A DNA stretch of 64,000 nt from Mariannaea sp. PMI_226 (taxonomy: Eukaryota; Ascomycota; Sordariomycetes; Hypocreales; Nectriaceae), in assembly GCA_024336345.1 (NCBI GenBank), contig JANFOG010000019.1, positions 62,001 to 126,000 of the forward strand, in the 5' to 3' direction. Below are positions 47,131 to 57,443 of the stretch, in pieces. Each line of letters opens with the position of its first letter. Position 1 is the first letter of the stretch. Both the position numbers and the translations under genes were made by a program. A model generated the notes under the pieces. The model was given only the letters and a program-made list of their open reading frames with translations, made no database searches and had not been told where the DNA came from.

Positions 47131-49708
47131 ATGGATCAACCAGGCGGCAATGGGTTTATATTAGTAGATTATTCAAGTGATTTTGCGAGGTATATGTTAT
47201 GGCAGTCAGGGCGCATGGAAGCCTTGCTAACTCCCTCGGCCTCCACAACAACCAGCCACGGAGCAGATTTTGGCGCAGGCCCTCTATGCGATGATACGAC
47301 CACACAACATGATCTGAACCGACCTCAACGACAAAGCATCCTTCAAAGCAAATCTACCAATACCAATAGCATCGTGGCGCAGGTCGATCGTCTTTCCTTT
47401 GGATCCGAGACCCAGCCACGCCCTTTAGCATCACAACCGCAACCGCTACCAGGAAATACTTTTCCAAATCCGTATCGTGAAAGGGGCACGTCAAGCCAAT
47501 CAGCCCAAGTAGGATCTGCTATCACTACCACCTTCAGCCCTCGGAAATATCCTCAACCGCCCAATTGTGGTTCCTTCTCCTCCTCATCAAGTCTGCCTTT
47601 CCCTCAATCAGCAGATATCAACAGGCCCTTTGCTAATCCATGGTGGAATGATACTTGCGAGAATGAACCTGCAGGCAACACAGAACATCACGGTAAGTTT
47701 ACACAAATGCTGCATTCATCATGTAGCTGGATGGGTTGCTTACTTTGCCGTGTACAACAGGTGCCTCTTCGTACATGTCAATTTGCTCATCATCGGGTAT
47801 TGGTTGGATCTCCCGGCGGCTGGGATCTTCAACTGCCATCCAAACGAGCATACGTAGGCTCGCATTACAGATAAACAAGGACCTCAAATTTCGAGGCCGA
47901 TTCTCCAAGGAGCGTACACCTGATCCTCCCCAGGCAACTGCCCGAGAATGGGTAACCGGTAAGTCATCGCCTCTCCCAAAATACATGCAGTCATAAGTAT
48001 GGTTCTGACAAGACCCACCAGCCTTCTTTGAAGAAAGCGTTGAGCACTCAATGGGTCTCGTCCAACGCCCGTGGTTCGAGGCACGTTTTGAAGCACATCT
48101 CGCCAACGGAGCTCGTGACTCGAGTGATTTCGCGTGGTACGCAATCATCCACACGGTGTATGCTATTGGTTGCCGCAGGTCTATGACACGACACGGCACG
48201 CCCAAGAGTTTCGTCTCGTCCCGCGAGCGGTCATGGTCTTTCTTTGAGAATGCTATGTCTGTGCACACAGAATTACTATATACCCACACCGACTCTACTG
48301 CTGTAGAGGCTCTGCTATTAATGGTAAGAACGCCTTATGTCTTCAACAGTATGTGACTCCCAAACTGACATTTTTCGCCTACCTAGTCATGTTTTGCAGA
48401 AACGTTGGCTAGCCCGGCCTTAGAGTATATGCTGGTTTCTTCCGCCGTGCGCCTAGCCCAATCTAAGGGCTTTCACATCCAAGCTTCCCAAGAGGGCATT
48501 CTCAGCGAGAACGAAGGAGCCACGAGAACATGGCTGTGGTGGAATGCATATCTCATGGATAAGCACGTAGCGATAAGATCTGGCCGGCCATCGGTAGGTG
48601 TTACCCCCTCTATTTCACCTGACAACTAACGATAACCGCGAATGTACTTAGGCTGTGGATGACCAAGATATCAGTGTCGCTCTACCAATAGTGGCTCGAG
48701 CCGGGACTACAAGCGATTTCCACTTCTTCAAGGCCATGATCAATCATGCTCAGATCTCTTCTCAAGTCTCCAGGCGGCTTTCCACAACGCGCCTCCAGAT
48801 GACCCCTTTACATCAGACTCTACAAGATATCCGAGATCTAGACCACCAAATCAGAGAGTGGTACGAAGACTTAGATCCCGTTTTTAAGTCACGACCGTCA
48901 GCGAGGTCCCGCAGGACGCACCCGTTCTTTGAGTACGGGCACTATGCGTATTTGCACTTCAATTATCATGGCACGCTCTGCAACATTCATTGCATCCTAA
49001 CCTACCCTTGGGCGCGCCCTGCTCTGCTCCAGCCACAAAACCAAGTCATTGCAGAACAGCTTAGAGAAAGTTCATTGGTAGTCTCAGAGGCATCGCGAGC
49101 GATTGCCCGAGGCACTCAGCATATCGACCTAGATGTAGATTGCAGAGGCTGGTATGTACTCAGTTTGCAAGCACCCGGGACTGAACGACTCCACTGACAC
49201 AAATACCAGGCTTGCATTATACTACCCTATCATGAGTCTAGTCAATCTCTTCCTCGACGTCCTGGAGAAACTCACCGAGCAAGACGACGAGACCGTAACA
49301 TCAGACTTGATCCTCATGGATGTCCTGGCTGGCCACTTCAGCCGACTGGAGTGTGCTACAGACTCCATGACCTCGATCACATTCGCTAGGGAGATCGCAT
49401 CTCTGGCTCGAGAAGCACGGGCACAAGAGAGAGTTCAGACACGACCGAGTCTCGACGACCCGGTAGTGTCCCTTGAAGGTGACGGCACAACTGATTTTCT
49501 AGTACCAGCCAACGCTGATGAGGTAAGCTATATCTTGCATGCCCACAAACACGTCTGCACACAGTCACCCGTTCATTTCGCGAGGACTGAGTTCGGACCT
49601 TGACTAAAAGTGGCTACGCAGTTGAATAATGCTGATGCTACCGAGGCCGTTATGGCCGAATGGCCATTTGCTTTCCCGGGTTTTATCGATATTACGTTTA
49701 GTAACTAA
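47131..49708 (+). CDS. Fungal-specific transcription factor (Fungal_trans domain), no zinc cluster seen
   Basis: Seven exons: 47131-47692, 47761-47958, 48022-48323, 48387-48593, 48652-49151, 49210-49522, 49622-49708; all junctions keep the frame (2,169 bases, 722 residues). Residues 1-185 are Ser/Pro/Gln-rich. The middle homology region follows: SYMSICSSSGIGWISRRLGS, FFEESVEHSMGLVQRPWFEARF, SPALEYMLVSSAVRLAQSKGFH and TRTWLWWNAYLMDKHVAIRSGRPS, the classical order of the fungal regulatory domain. No Cys6 cluster or C2H2 finger is found in the gene or directly upstream. It may be a truncated gene, have an unseen first exon, or act without binding DNA itself. Nothing ties it to the NRPS, 27 kb away. 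Confidence 0.85.
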
Positions 49709-50875
49709 AACCCATTGGTGGAGAAAATGCAGAAACAAGTCAGAAGCTGGGTGTAATGTTATTCTCATGGCTATACTGCTGTCCCCTTTTGATTCATAAT
49801 GGTTATTGTTACGCTTTACTAATAAAGTTTGTGGCTTTAAGAAGCTATCTGGCCCATCAAGGGATTCTTAGTTGCAATGAAGAAACGTAGCGGGAGAGGG
49901 TGCAGTGTGACATAGCCAGCGGATTGAGACTCGATGCGAGCCATGTTCGGCAATTTATGGTCAGAGATCATTAGGTTCTCAGAAGAAATCTTAGAAAGTA
50001 AAGTTCTCAAAGTCAAGTATAGACAACCATTTTGACTTGCTGTTTTGAGGGTCACGAGGATAGCATCGGTCCGAGGAGACATCTTCCCTTTCTACTCTAA
50101 ATCGGCTTTCTCCTGTCACCAATGCAGATACCACCCGTTCCATCGGAAGACCGGAGTTGCTCAGTAATATGGTGTAAAGCCGTAATCCTAGCCGAAATTG
50201 CCGTGAATGCTCCGCATTTAGCTGCATAACCCATGCGGAGCTATTGCCAATATCGAAATCCGGAAGACGGGACAAGCAGTACGTGCAGGTTAACCCTAGT
50301 GGATACACTCTGTGCCATTTCCCATGCCCCAGTGATCATCATCAGCCATTTTGACTTGCTTCACTTTGTCGATAGGCTGGATTTGAACTCTACCTACACT
50401 CAGTACTCAAGGTATTTTAGGATTGTAATTACTACGTCCTGGATGAAATTTCTGGCTCGATGTTAGGAGTAGGTCATTGCCCGCACGTAGCAAACAAAAT
50501 GATATGTACCAGTCCACCGGAAGTCCTAACCATATGAAAGAGACCACGCCAGAGTACCGTTAGTCTGGGGAAGTGGAATCCGGGGAAATGCCCGAGAAAT
50601 GGGGCACGTCAAGTTAGGCAACGGTGATATATGACTATAATGGCCCCTTGTTTTAGTTGACGCTCTGTGCACAACCACTCTCGAACTTCTCTCAACGTTG
50701 TTCCAAAGACCTCAAATCCTCAACTACAAGAGTTTCATTAGCTTTCCTGGACAATGACACTCAAAATGAGCATTCATCAGACTCCTGCTGCCTGGCCCAA
50801 ACTTGGCCAAATCGACAGGCAGTTGAAAGAAGTTGGTCATCAACCCCTCGCTTAACGTGAAAAACTAACCATCTC
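49709..50875. other. Intergenic, no supported gene
   Basis: About 1.2 kb without recognisable coding features on either strand; short open frames are present but not distinctive. Confidence 0.5.
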
Positions 50876-52160
50876 TTCCAGATTATCGATGTGAACCCTG
50901 CTCTGGCGGCGCAAAGCCTTGGCGACTTTCCCTACGTCCCAGCTGCGAACAAACCGTACATCATACAAGCCGCAGTTTATTGTGCTGGCTGCGGAGTAAT
51001 CAAATGAACTCTTGCCACAACAAGGAATTTGCCCTCGTGGCAGAGGAGAGCAGTCGACAGTGGTATCGCACACTTTGGAAGAGGTTTCTCGCTTTTGTTC
51101 TACGGGTATGCAGGATGGTAAAAAGGCTACAACTGGAAACGAATTTGACGGCAAGAGTTAGGACCTTCACCTTTTTCGAGAGCATTTGGCAACACCGTGT
51201 GTGGAATTTTGTCGATACCTCGAAAGGTGTATGGCCGAATTCAGCGGCATGCGGGGAGACGACAACGGATGCGGCCATAGACCAAGGCGATGATGCATAC
51301 TGCGTTGCGGATGAAAGTTGTAAGACAGGGCAGGGCCATGACTTCACCAACAAGCACGCCGATATTGCTGAAGCAGATAGCGACGACGATGGTGAAGTCA
51401 CGGATGAAGATGCTTTTTCAGATAACGGCGAGCTTTACAACGAAGGCTCCGATGATTCGGGGTATGTAAGCGACGTCCACGACCGAGATTGTCCTGGTGT
51501 TCGAATACGCACCTGCCCAACGGAAGACAATGAGACTGCAATGTCCGCCTACACTGAGTTTTTTGAGTTGCTATTCCAGTTTAACGTGATCTTGATCACG
51601 GAGCCATTTATTGACGGGTTGCCGGATTCTACTATGCTGTTTAAATTTAGCAGTATCCTTGGATTCTCTTCGGACTGCCGCCGTTTCCTGTTAGCGCGAG
51701 AGTATTGCCCCAGGCTCTCGCCCTTGAACTACATACAGCGCCTTTTGTTCTTAGAACTGGCACTACCTATACAGACCTACAATTCAGCCGGCATACCGTC
51801 CCGACCACGTGTAGACCAGTTGAGGCGGTTAAATGAGGTCCGCGGAACGTACATGGTAACAGGCTCTCAATCATCTTTTGCAGAATTGGTCAGCTTAAGA
51901 GATGCTGGCCGGAACATCGGCCGAACAAACCGCCAGCGTTCATCCTCCGCTGGAGTGACAATGGTAGCACAGTGCATTTTGGACCAGACCAAAGCCTGTC
52001 GATGGAGAGCTTTCGCAAGCTTGTCGATCACTTTATCACCAGGGCGGAGAAGCTTTGTGCGAAGCTCAAGCTAGGTGTGGAGCTGGAAGTCGATCTCTCA
52101 CGTATGAGAGACGACATGACAAAATCCGATTATGGCTATTCTTTCATCAAGCACCCCTAG
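50876..52160 (+). pseudogene. OrsD-associated large gene fragment (copy B), frameshifted and truncated
   Basis: The frame is open from about 50960 (no ATG start) to 52074. It reads SSRQWYRTLWKRFLAFVLR, then SIWQHRVWNFVDTSKGVWP, a long acidic stretch (DSDDDGEVTDEDAFSD), and then YTEFFELLFQFNVILITEPF and LSPLNYIQRLLFLELALP. A frameshift near 51960 moves the continuing homology to another frame (HFGPDQSLSMESFRKLVDHF, DYGYSFIKHP), which ends at 52160. This family accompanies OrsD zinc fingers and helicase-type mobile genes in ascomycetes. The piece lacks both the OrsD fingers and any helicase domain. It is the better-preserved relative of copy A. Confidence 0.6.
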
Positions 52161-52599
52161 GTCTACCCTCTTCCTTATGTGTGTAAGTTGTTAGCTGTTG
52201 TTATGCTAGGAGCCAGCGCGCGAAGCATTGAAATATCACGTGATAGATTACATAATTAAATGAAATTTTCAAACTTTTTTTTCAATGCTAGGCAGCCCCA
52301 TTTTCTCTCAAGTTGCATTATCAAAGTTATCACGTGATAAGAACTGTATTCCCGAAGACCAATTTCCTAGGACCAATTCCCAATCTCACTCATTCACATT
52401 ACTTACGAAAATGCTAACAAACAATGCCATACATACACAGAATCTTTATTGACTCTTAGGTTTTCTACATCATTTCATACACTATAGACCCAATCTCCAA
52501 CCGTTACGTCGATTCGTTATGCCGAAATATTTATCAGTCGACTATCCATTTGCCGATCGAGAATGAATACACAGGACAGGGGATCTGTTCTTTATGTTT
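52161..52599. promoter_or_regulatory. Spacer with two TATCACGTGATA palindromes
   Basis: The 12-base palindrome TATCACGTGATA occurs near 52237 and again near 52338, about 100 bases apart. Each holds a CACGTG E-box, the core site of bHLH factors. They could equally be the ends of a ~110-bp palindromic element. No gene is seen here. Confidence 0.45.
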
Positions 52600-53430
52600 T
52601 TGGTGATGCTAGTTGCATCTTAGTAGCAATGCTGGATGCATACTGTTAGTGACGTTGGATGCATTCTGTTGCCATTGCTTGTTGTATTTTGGTATTGATG
52701 CGAGGCGCTCCATCGCTATAGCTAGCTGTATGCTGTCAGCCACGCTAGTTGCGTTCACTGGCGATGCTAGTTGCATTCGTTAGTGATGTTAGTTGCGGTC
52801 TTTGGCGATGCTAGGTGTATCTCGTTGGCGATGGTAGTTGTGTTCCTTGTTGATGCTAGGTTTATCTCGTTGGCGATGCTAGTTGCGTTCGTTGGCGATG
52901 CTAGGTGCATTTCGTTGGTGTCGTTAGTTGTGTCTTATCACTAGCTATATGTCGTCGGCGATGTTAGTTGCATTCGTTAGCGATGCTAGGTGCATTTCGT
53001 TGATGTTGTTAGTTGTCTCTTGTCGCTAGCTATATGTCGTTGGCGATGCTAGTTGCGTTTATTGGCGACGTTAGTTGCGGTCGTTGGCGACGCTAGGTGC
53101 ATTCCGTTGTTATTGGTAGCGATATTTGGCCGCTGTCATTTCGTTGGCGATGATTTGTGTACCTATTAGCGATGTTAGTTGCATTCGTTGGCGATGGTAG
53201 CAGCGTTCGTTGGCGATGCTTGGTGCATTTCGTTTCTATTGGTAGTGATACGTTGTCGGTAGCTATATGCCGTTGGCGATGCTTGGTGCATTCTGTCGCT
53301 ATTCGTAGTGATACGTCGTCGGTAGCTATATGTCGTTGGCGATGCTTGGTGCGGTCCGTCGCTATTGATAGCTATCTCGTTGGTGATGCTTGGCGCGTTA
53401 GGTACGTTTCTTATGTCAGTGGGGGAGTCA
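52600..53430. repeat. Degenerate minisatellite, GTTGGCGATGCTAGTTGC-type units
   Basis: About 830 bases made of diverged copies of a ~20-base unit near CGTTGGCGATGCTAGTTGCATT. Later copies (53210-53400) form a longer ~65-base higher-order unit (GGCGATGCTTGGTGCATTnCGTnGCTATT). The open frames in it are by-products of the repeat. Confidence 0.9.
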
Positions 53431-53924
53431 GTGGGGGAGTTAGTGGGCCGGTCCCGCGACGTTGCTAGACTGGGCATAGTGGACCCGCCTACCCTAGACG
53501 ATTCTTTCCGTTATTGTCTAGCGGACCCGCCTACTCTAGAAGATCCTTTCCGTTTTCGTCAAGTGGAGCGGCCTAACCTACACCCGATTTTCAATCCGCT
53601 CTAGCGCGCCCCACAGCCATCTGTGGAAACTTTTATGTATACCATTGGAATCCTCTCGTCTAGTTCTATCGATTTATACCCAAGTTGAAATTTTGCGTGC
53701 GAAATGGTTCAATGTTTGTATGGCCGTGAGTCGATTTTTTTGTTTTCACATACAAATGAATTTTGCGGAAAATAAAAAGTGGCCCCCGAGCACGTCCTGG
53801 CGTGCGCCCCACTAAAAGGTCCTCGGAGGGTATATGAGGGGTGGGCAACCACTCCGGGCCGGCAACGGATAAATCTAATCTACATATATGTAATGACATT
53901 CCAAGCCAACGCCCGGCTGGCCCC
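53431..53924. other. No gene seen; short duplicated motif
   Basis: The motif (AG)TGGACCCGCCTACCCTAGA / GCGGACCCGCCTACTCTAGA recurs near 53478 and 53521, each followed by a GATnCTTTCCGTT box. A third, more diverged unit follows near 53564. Confidence 0.55.
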
Positions 53925-54545
53925 ACCCCGTATTGTACCCTATCTTTTTGGCGACCACTAGGGAGATCCTAGTGGAAGCAACGCTGGCGAAGCTGCTTGA
54001 CAGTCTACCCAGTATGCCCGTAGGCTATGGAGGCGACTCCTTGGCTGCTTGATGGATGGGTCCTAGTGCACAATGTAGGTTTGGCTAGCTATAGCTAGTT
54101 AGAGGTCTATGTGGCCTATAGTGCTAGGGCAACAGGGGGCAACCCTAGCTGCTGGAAGCCGCCATGGTTGAACGCAGCTAGAAGCTCCTCCTGCTGTAGG
54201 GCAAACCGAACGTCCCTAGCTGTAATACTATTCCAGTGGCTTAGGCCCTGCTGGAGTGGAAAAGGCGCACCTTACTTGTACCTTATCTTAATAGCGACCA
54301 CTGCGTATCGATTTGTACACGCTTGTAGGCTACGGTCTCGCCGGCGGGTGGATATAGTGGAAGCGTCACCAGCGAACCTGCTCTGACAGCTACCTGGTAT
54401 GCCTGTAAGCAGATGGTGGGTGGTTTCCACCGCTGCTAACGGAAGGGCTCCTAGGGATTTCCCTAGGAGGAACAGGGGGTAAACCCCGCCCAGTGGAATC
54501 CGCAATGGATGAAGCTAGGCGAGCGGCCCTCCTACTGGAGTGTCT
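53925..54545 (+). repeat. Two-copy imperfect direct repeat, ~275 bp units
   Basis: Copies at about 53925-54200 and 54268-54545 share TTGTACCYTATCTT, GCGACCACT, TAGTGGAAGC, CAGYGAA-type, and GGTATGCCYGTA boxes in the same order. The second copy holds a strong hairpin CCTAGGGATTTCCCTAGG near 54450. No coding signal. Confidence 0.65.
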
Positions 54546-54879
54546 CACGAGACGTCTTGGGAAGCTAGATGGGGAAAATAGAACACTGCTTCGGCGGGGT
54601 GACCGCGGTAGCGACAGCTTTCCGGTGGGCACAGTCAGTAACATGGATATTCTCCTACCGTGGTGACGCTCGGTAGTGGCCAACCCTGGCGCACGATTGT
54701 TATCTGGCTAGTTCTAGTCGGCTGGGTGGTGGGCAACAATTTTGTGTAGGTGTTTTATATTCCCTTATGGTGCTGAGCCTTGTTCTGATGGGTTCTCCTT
54801 ACTTGGTTTGGCACCATTTAGATGGGTGATGTAGCACCTTACTATGCTCTGGAGATTGGTGCACTCTGGAGCTGGTGGG

Positions 54880-54965
54880 TTCCGGGGGCATATATTTACA
54901 TGCAGTGGGTTCTGGGGGCATATATTCACACACAGTGGGTTCTGGGGGTATATATTTATATATGC
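54880..54965 (+). repeat. Three tandem copies of GTGGGTTCTGGGGGCATATATT
   Basis: A ~30-base unit GTGGGTTCYGGGGGYATATATTYACA is repeated three times. Related GTGGGTTCTGGGGGCTT sequences recur in front of later structured-repeat copies (near 55454 and 55988). Confidence 0.85.
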
Positions 54966-54999
54966 TAGGTCTGGAGTTTGGTGCACTCCGGGACCAAGG

Positions 55000-55186
55000 A
55001 GGTTACTATTGGCCGGTAGTAAGGGCCAATTATTTCCCCTAGCAAGGTTTGACTTTGCTAACAAAACCTCCTGTACTAGATTATAGGTTGCCATTATTGT
55101 GAAGGTAAGACTATTTATCTTAAGGATTTTAGCAAGGAATATAATTCCTATAGTATGCGTATCAGCTACTGCAAAACCTAGCTAGT
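55000..55186 (+). ncRNA. Structured repeat copy 1 (candidate RNA family)
   Basis: Starts AGGTTACTATT, ends AAAACCTAGCTAGT. Hairpins: ACTATT...GGTAGT, weak GGG...CCCC, a GTAAGA...TCTTA-type stem, AGGAAT-ATA-ATTCCT. Most diverged of the four copies. There is no open reading frame; the ncRNA label is inference from conserved folding. Confidence 0.5.
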
Positions 55187-55496
55187 GCAATTATTGGAAG
55201 CAATGAGCTAGTGGGGGCTCATATAGGGACATAAAATTATAACTGATATATGCTATCGAGGGTAAGCGGGTGGGCAGATGGCACATTCCTTAGGGAATAA
55301 GGGAAGCAAAGCTAACCCCAACTGACGTATTATAAGGTATTTAAGTTCCCTCACCAAGCCAGGCTGGGTTCTGACGGGTTTCCCTCACTTAGTCTGGGGA
55401 GGTTCTGATGGGTGATCTAATACCTTATATGAGGCAACTCTTGTTGTTTCATTGGTGGGCTCTGGGGGTTTGCGTATTCTTTATCAGTACAGAGGA

Positions 55497-55682
55497 AGGT
55501 TACTATCAGACGATAGTAAAGGGGAAGTTTCTTCCCCTACTAGTTATTAACATAGCTGCTAAAACCTTCCCCAGTAGCTTATAGGTTGCTTTTGTTGCTA
55601 AAGTAAGATATTTACTTTAGGGATTCTTGTAAGGGATCTGATTCCTATGGCATGCACTATGCAGCCGCAAAACCTAGCTAGT
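55497..55682 (+). ncRNA. Structured repeat copy 2 (candidate RNA family)
   Basis: Hairpins: ACTATC-AGAC-GATAGT, GGGGAAG-TTT-CTTCCCC, CTAAAGTAA-GATA-TTTACTTTAG (nine-base stem), and AGGGATC..GATTCCT. Ends AAAACCTAGCTAGT. The best folded copy. Confidence 0.55.
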
Positions 55683-55754
55683 GGGTACTGAAGTATTAAT
55701 GTGTCTTTTTGTGGGTTGTCTGGGGGCTTTATGTTACTTTTTGCGGTATTTAGG

Positions 55755-55930
55755 AGGTTGTTATCAGTAGATAGCATTGGGAAATCCTTTTCCCATCACA
55801 TTGCCAAATCCTCCTCTATGAGCTTGCAGGTTGCACTTATTGCTAAGGGAAATCTCATCAGACCTTAGGGATTTGTGTAAGGAATTAAGTTCCTATAGTA
55901 TGCGCTTTGCTGCTGGAAAACCTAGCTTGT
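55755..55930 (+). ncRNA. Structured repeat copy 3 (candidate RNA family)
   Basis: Hairpins: TATC-AGTA-GATA, TGGGAAA-TCCT-TTTCCCA, CTAAGG...CCTTAG, AGGAA-TTAAG-TTCCT. Stem bases differ from copy 2 on both sides of the stems. Ends AAAACCTAGCTTGT. Confidence 0.55.
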
Positions 55931-56028
55931 AGGTGCTGCTTAGAGTTCCATTGTGTCTGGTGTGTTTTCTAGGGGCTTTTTCCTATAGTGGGTTCTGGGG
56001 GCTTAATATTGCTTTTATAATATAAGGG

Positions 56029-56216
56029 AGGTTGCTATCAGTAGATAGTAAGGGGGAAACCTTTTCCCCTAGCATCCTAGTCCTTGCTGCCAAATCCTCT
56101 TCTACTAGCTTGCAGGTTGCTTTTATTGCTAAGGGAAGATTTCCAATAACTTAGGGATTCTTGCAAGGACTTAATGCCCTATGGTATGCGTCTTGCTGCT
56201 ATAAAACCTAGCTAGT
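56029..56216 (+). ncRNA. Structured repeat copy 4 (candidate RNA family)
   Basis: Hairpins: CTATC-AGTA-GATAG, GGGGAAA-CC-TTTTCCCC, CTAAG...CTTAG, AGGac...CCT (weakened). Ends AAAACCTAGCTAGT, as copies 1 and 2 do. Confidence 0.55.
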
Positions 56217-56339
56217 AGGTATAATATAAAGTAATATATCTTACTCTAGTTTGCGGTGTGTTGTTTCTAGCGGTGGGGTTTGGTGTGTTTGCTTGCTTTT
56301 GATGCTTTGTTTCTGTTTTGCTTCCTGTTTTACTTTCTG

Positions 56340-56455
56340 CTTTGTCTTCTGCGTTGCTTTTCCTGCGTTGATTTTCCTGCATTGCCTTTTCTGCGTTGCC
56401 TTTTGCGTTGCCTTTTGCGTTGCCTTTTGCGTTGCCTTTTGCGTTGCTTTTTGGT
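56340..56455 (+). repeat. Short tandem repeat TTTTGCGTTGCC
   Basis: Four near-perfect copies of a 12-base unit at about 56396-56450, preceded by diverged copies from 56340. The Phe-Cys-Val-Ala frame seen here is a by-product of the repeat. Confidence 0.85.
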
Positions 56456-57239
56456 TGCCTGGGGGGTGGTTTTCAGGTGGGGGTTGTGTTACTTTGGTGG
56501 GTTTCTGGGGGTTTCTTCTGGGGGTGATGATTCACTCACGTTTGAGAAAACCACTATCCTTCGGGGCCAAGGAGCCGCTTAAGGCTGAAAAACATAGAGG
56601 AAATATACTGAGGGCGCCGCTATCTGCCTCCCCGCGAATCTAGTAACCTAGGCTAGAGTTCTGTCCTCAAATAAGGCTCCGTCCATGCACGCGTTCTCTG
56701 AGGGGATAGCCGGGGGGGTGGGTTCATAGCGGTTCTGGGTATGTCGAGACAGGAACTTAGCACATAGGGGATGTACCGCCAATGCGAAATTGAACCCATA
56801 GAGCGACGGGACTGTCTCCCATCCTGACTTTGTCGGGGTGTTCTGAAATGTTGAGTACGCTAGGTGACTCTGGTGATCGTGGAATTGAAAGCGTGCATTG
56901 AGGAGCCCTAAATATATTTTGCTATAGGGTAGGTCACTTTTAGTTAAAGGATTTATTTTTGATTGTAGGGTAGGAAGTTATCTTTTAAATTGAAAAGGGA
57001 AATCCAATATTCTTATTAAGAGAAGACTAGCTAAGTTAGACGCTGGAGCTGACCGAAGCCTGGCTACAGGGTAGGCGACCTACCCTGCAGCAAGGGACTC
57101 CCACCTGCTGTTTCCCAGAGCTACCTCAGCTGCGACCATCTCCTGCTAGCCTACCCTATACGTCATACATAGATACACATACTGAGGCTAAAGATTAAGA
57201 AATAGAATGAATATGTGTTCCTAAAATACTAAGATCAAG
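56456..57239. other. No gene seen; one perfect hairpin
   Basis: A perfect hairpin CAGGGTAGG-CGA-CCTACCCTG lies at 57067-57087. The box TAGGGTAGG recurs near 56922 and 56966, with its complement near 57160. Confidence 0.5.
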
Positions 57240-57244
57240 ATACC

Positions 57245-57415
57245 ATAAAGACTAACTGGAAGGAAAAGGACAAGTGGAAGGAAAATAACTGGAAGAAAAA
57301 GGACAAGTGGAAGGAAAATAACTGGAAGAAAAAGGACAAGTGGAAGGAAAATAACTGGAAGAAAAAGGACAATTGGAAGGAAAAGGACAACTAGAAGGAA
57401 AAGGACAATTAGTAG
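57245..57415. repeat. 33-bp tandem repeat (GGACAAGTGGAAGGAAAATA type)
   Basis: About four copies of a 33-base purine-rich unit, followed by shorter GGAAGGAAAAGGACAAnTA units. Lies just beyond the 3' end of the minus-strand frame at 57444. Confidence 0.9.
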
Positions 57416-57443
57416 CCAACAATAGAATGAATAGAAAGTTAAA

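Noticed and set aside
50657..50860. 67-residue + strand frame
   Set aside because: Ser/Thr-rich without motif; the neighbouring OrsD-associated reading uses another frame.
53157..53477. ~100-residue frames on both strands in the minisatellite
   Set aside because: The repeat unit lacks stops in several frames; both strands are open, so coding is not supported.
54780..55440. Hammerhead ribozyme core (CTGATG seen several times)
   Set aside because: The core continues as CTGATGGG instead of CUGAUGA, and no GAAA strand partner is found.
56251..56643. 130-residue frame rich in Phe-Cys-Val-Ala
   Set aside because: Produced by the TTTTGCGTTGCC tandem repeat; no folded region or family feature.
57067..57087. 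Perfect hairpin as a Helitron 3' end
   Set aside because: No CTRR terminus follows at the expected distance and no Rep/helicase gene is present.
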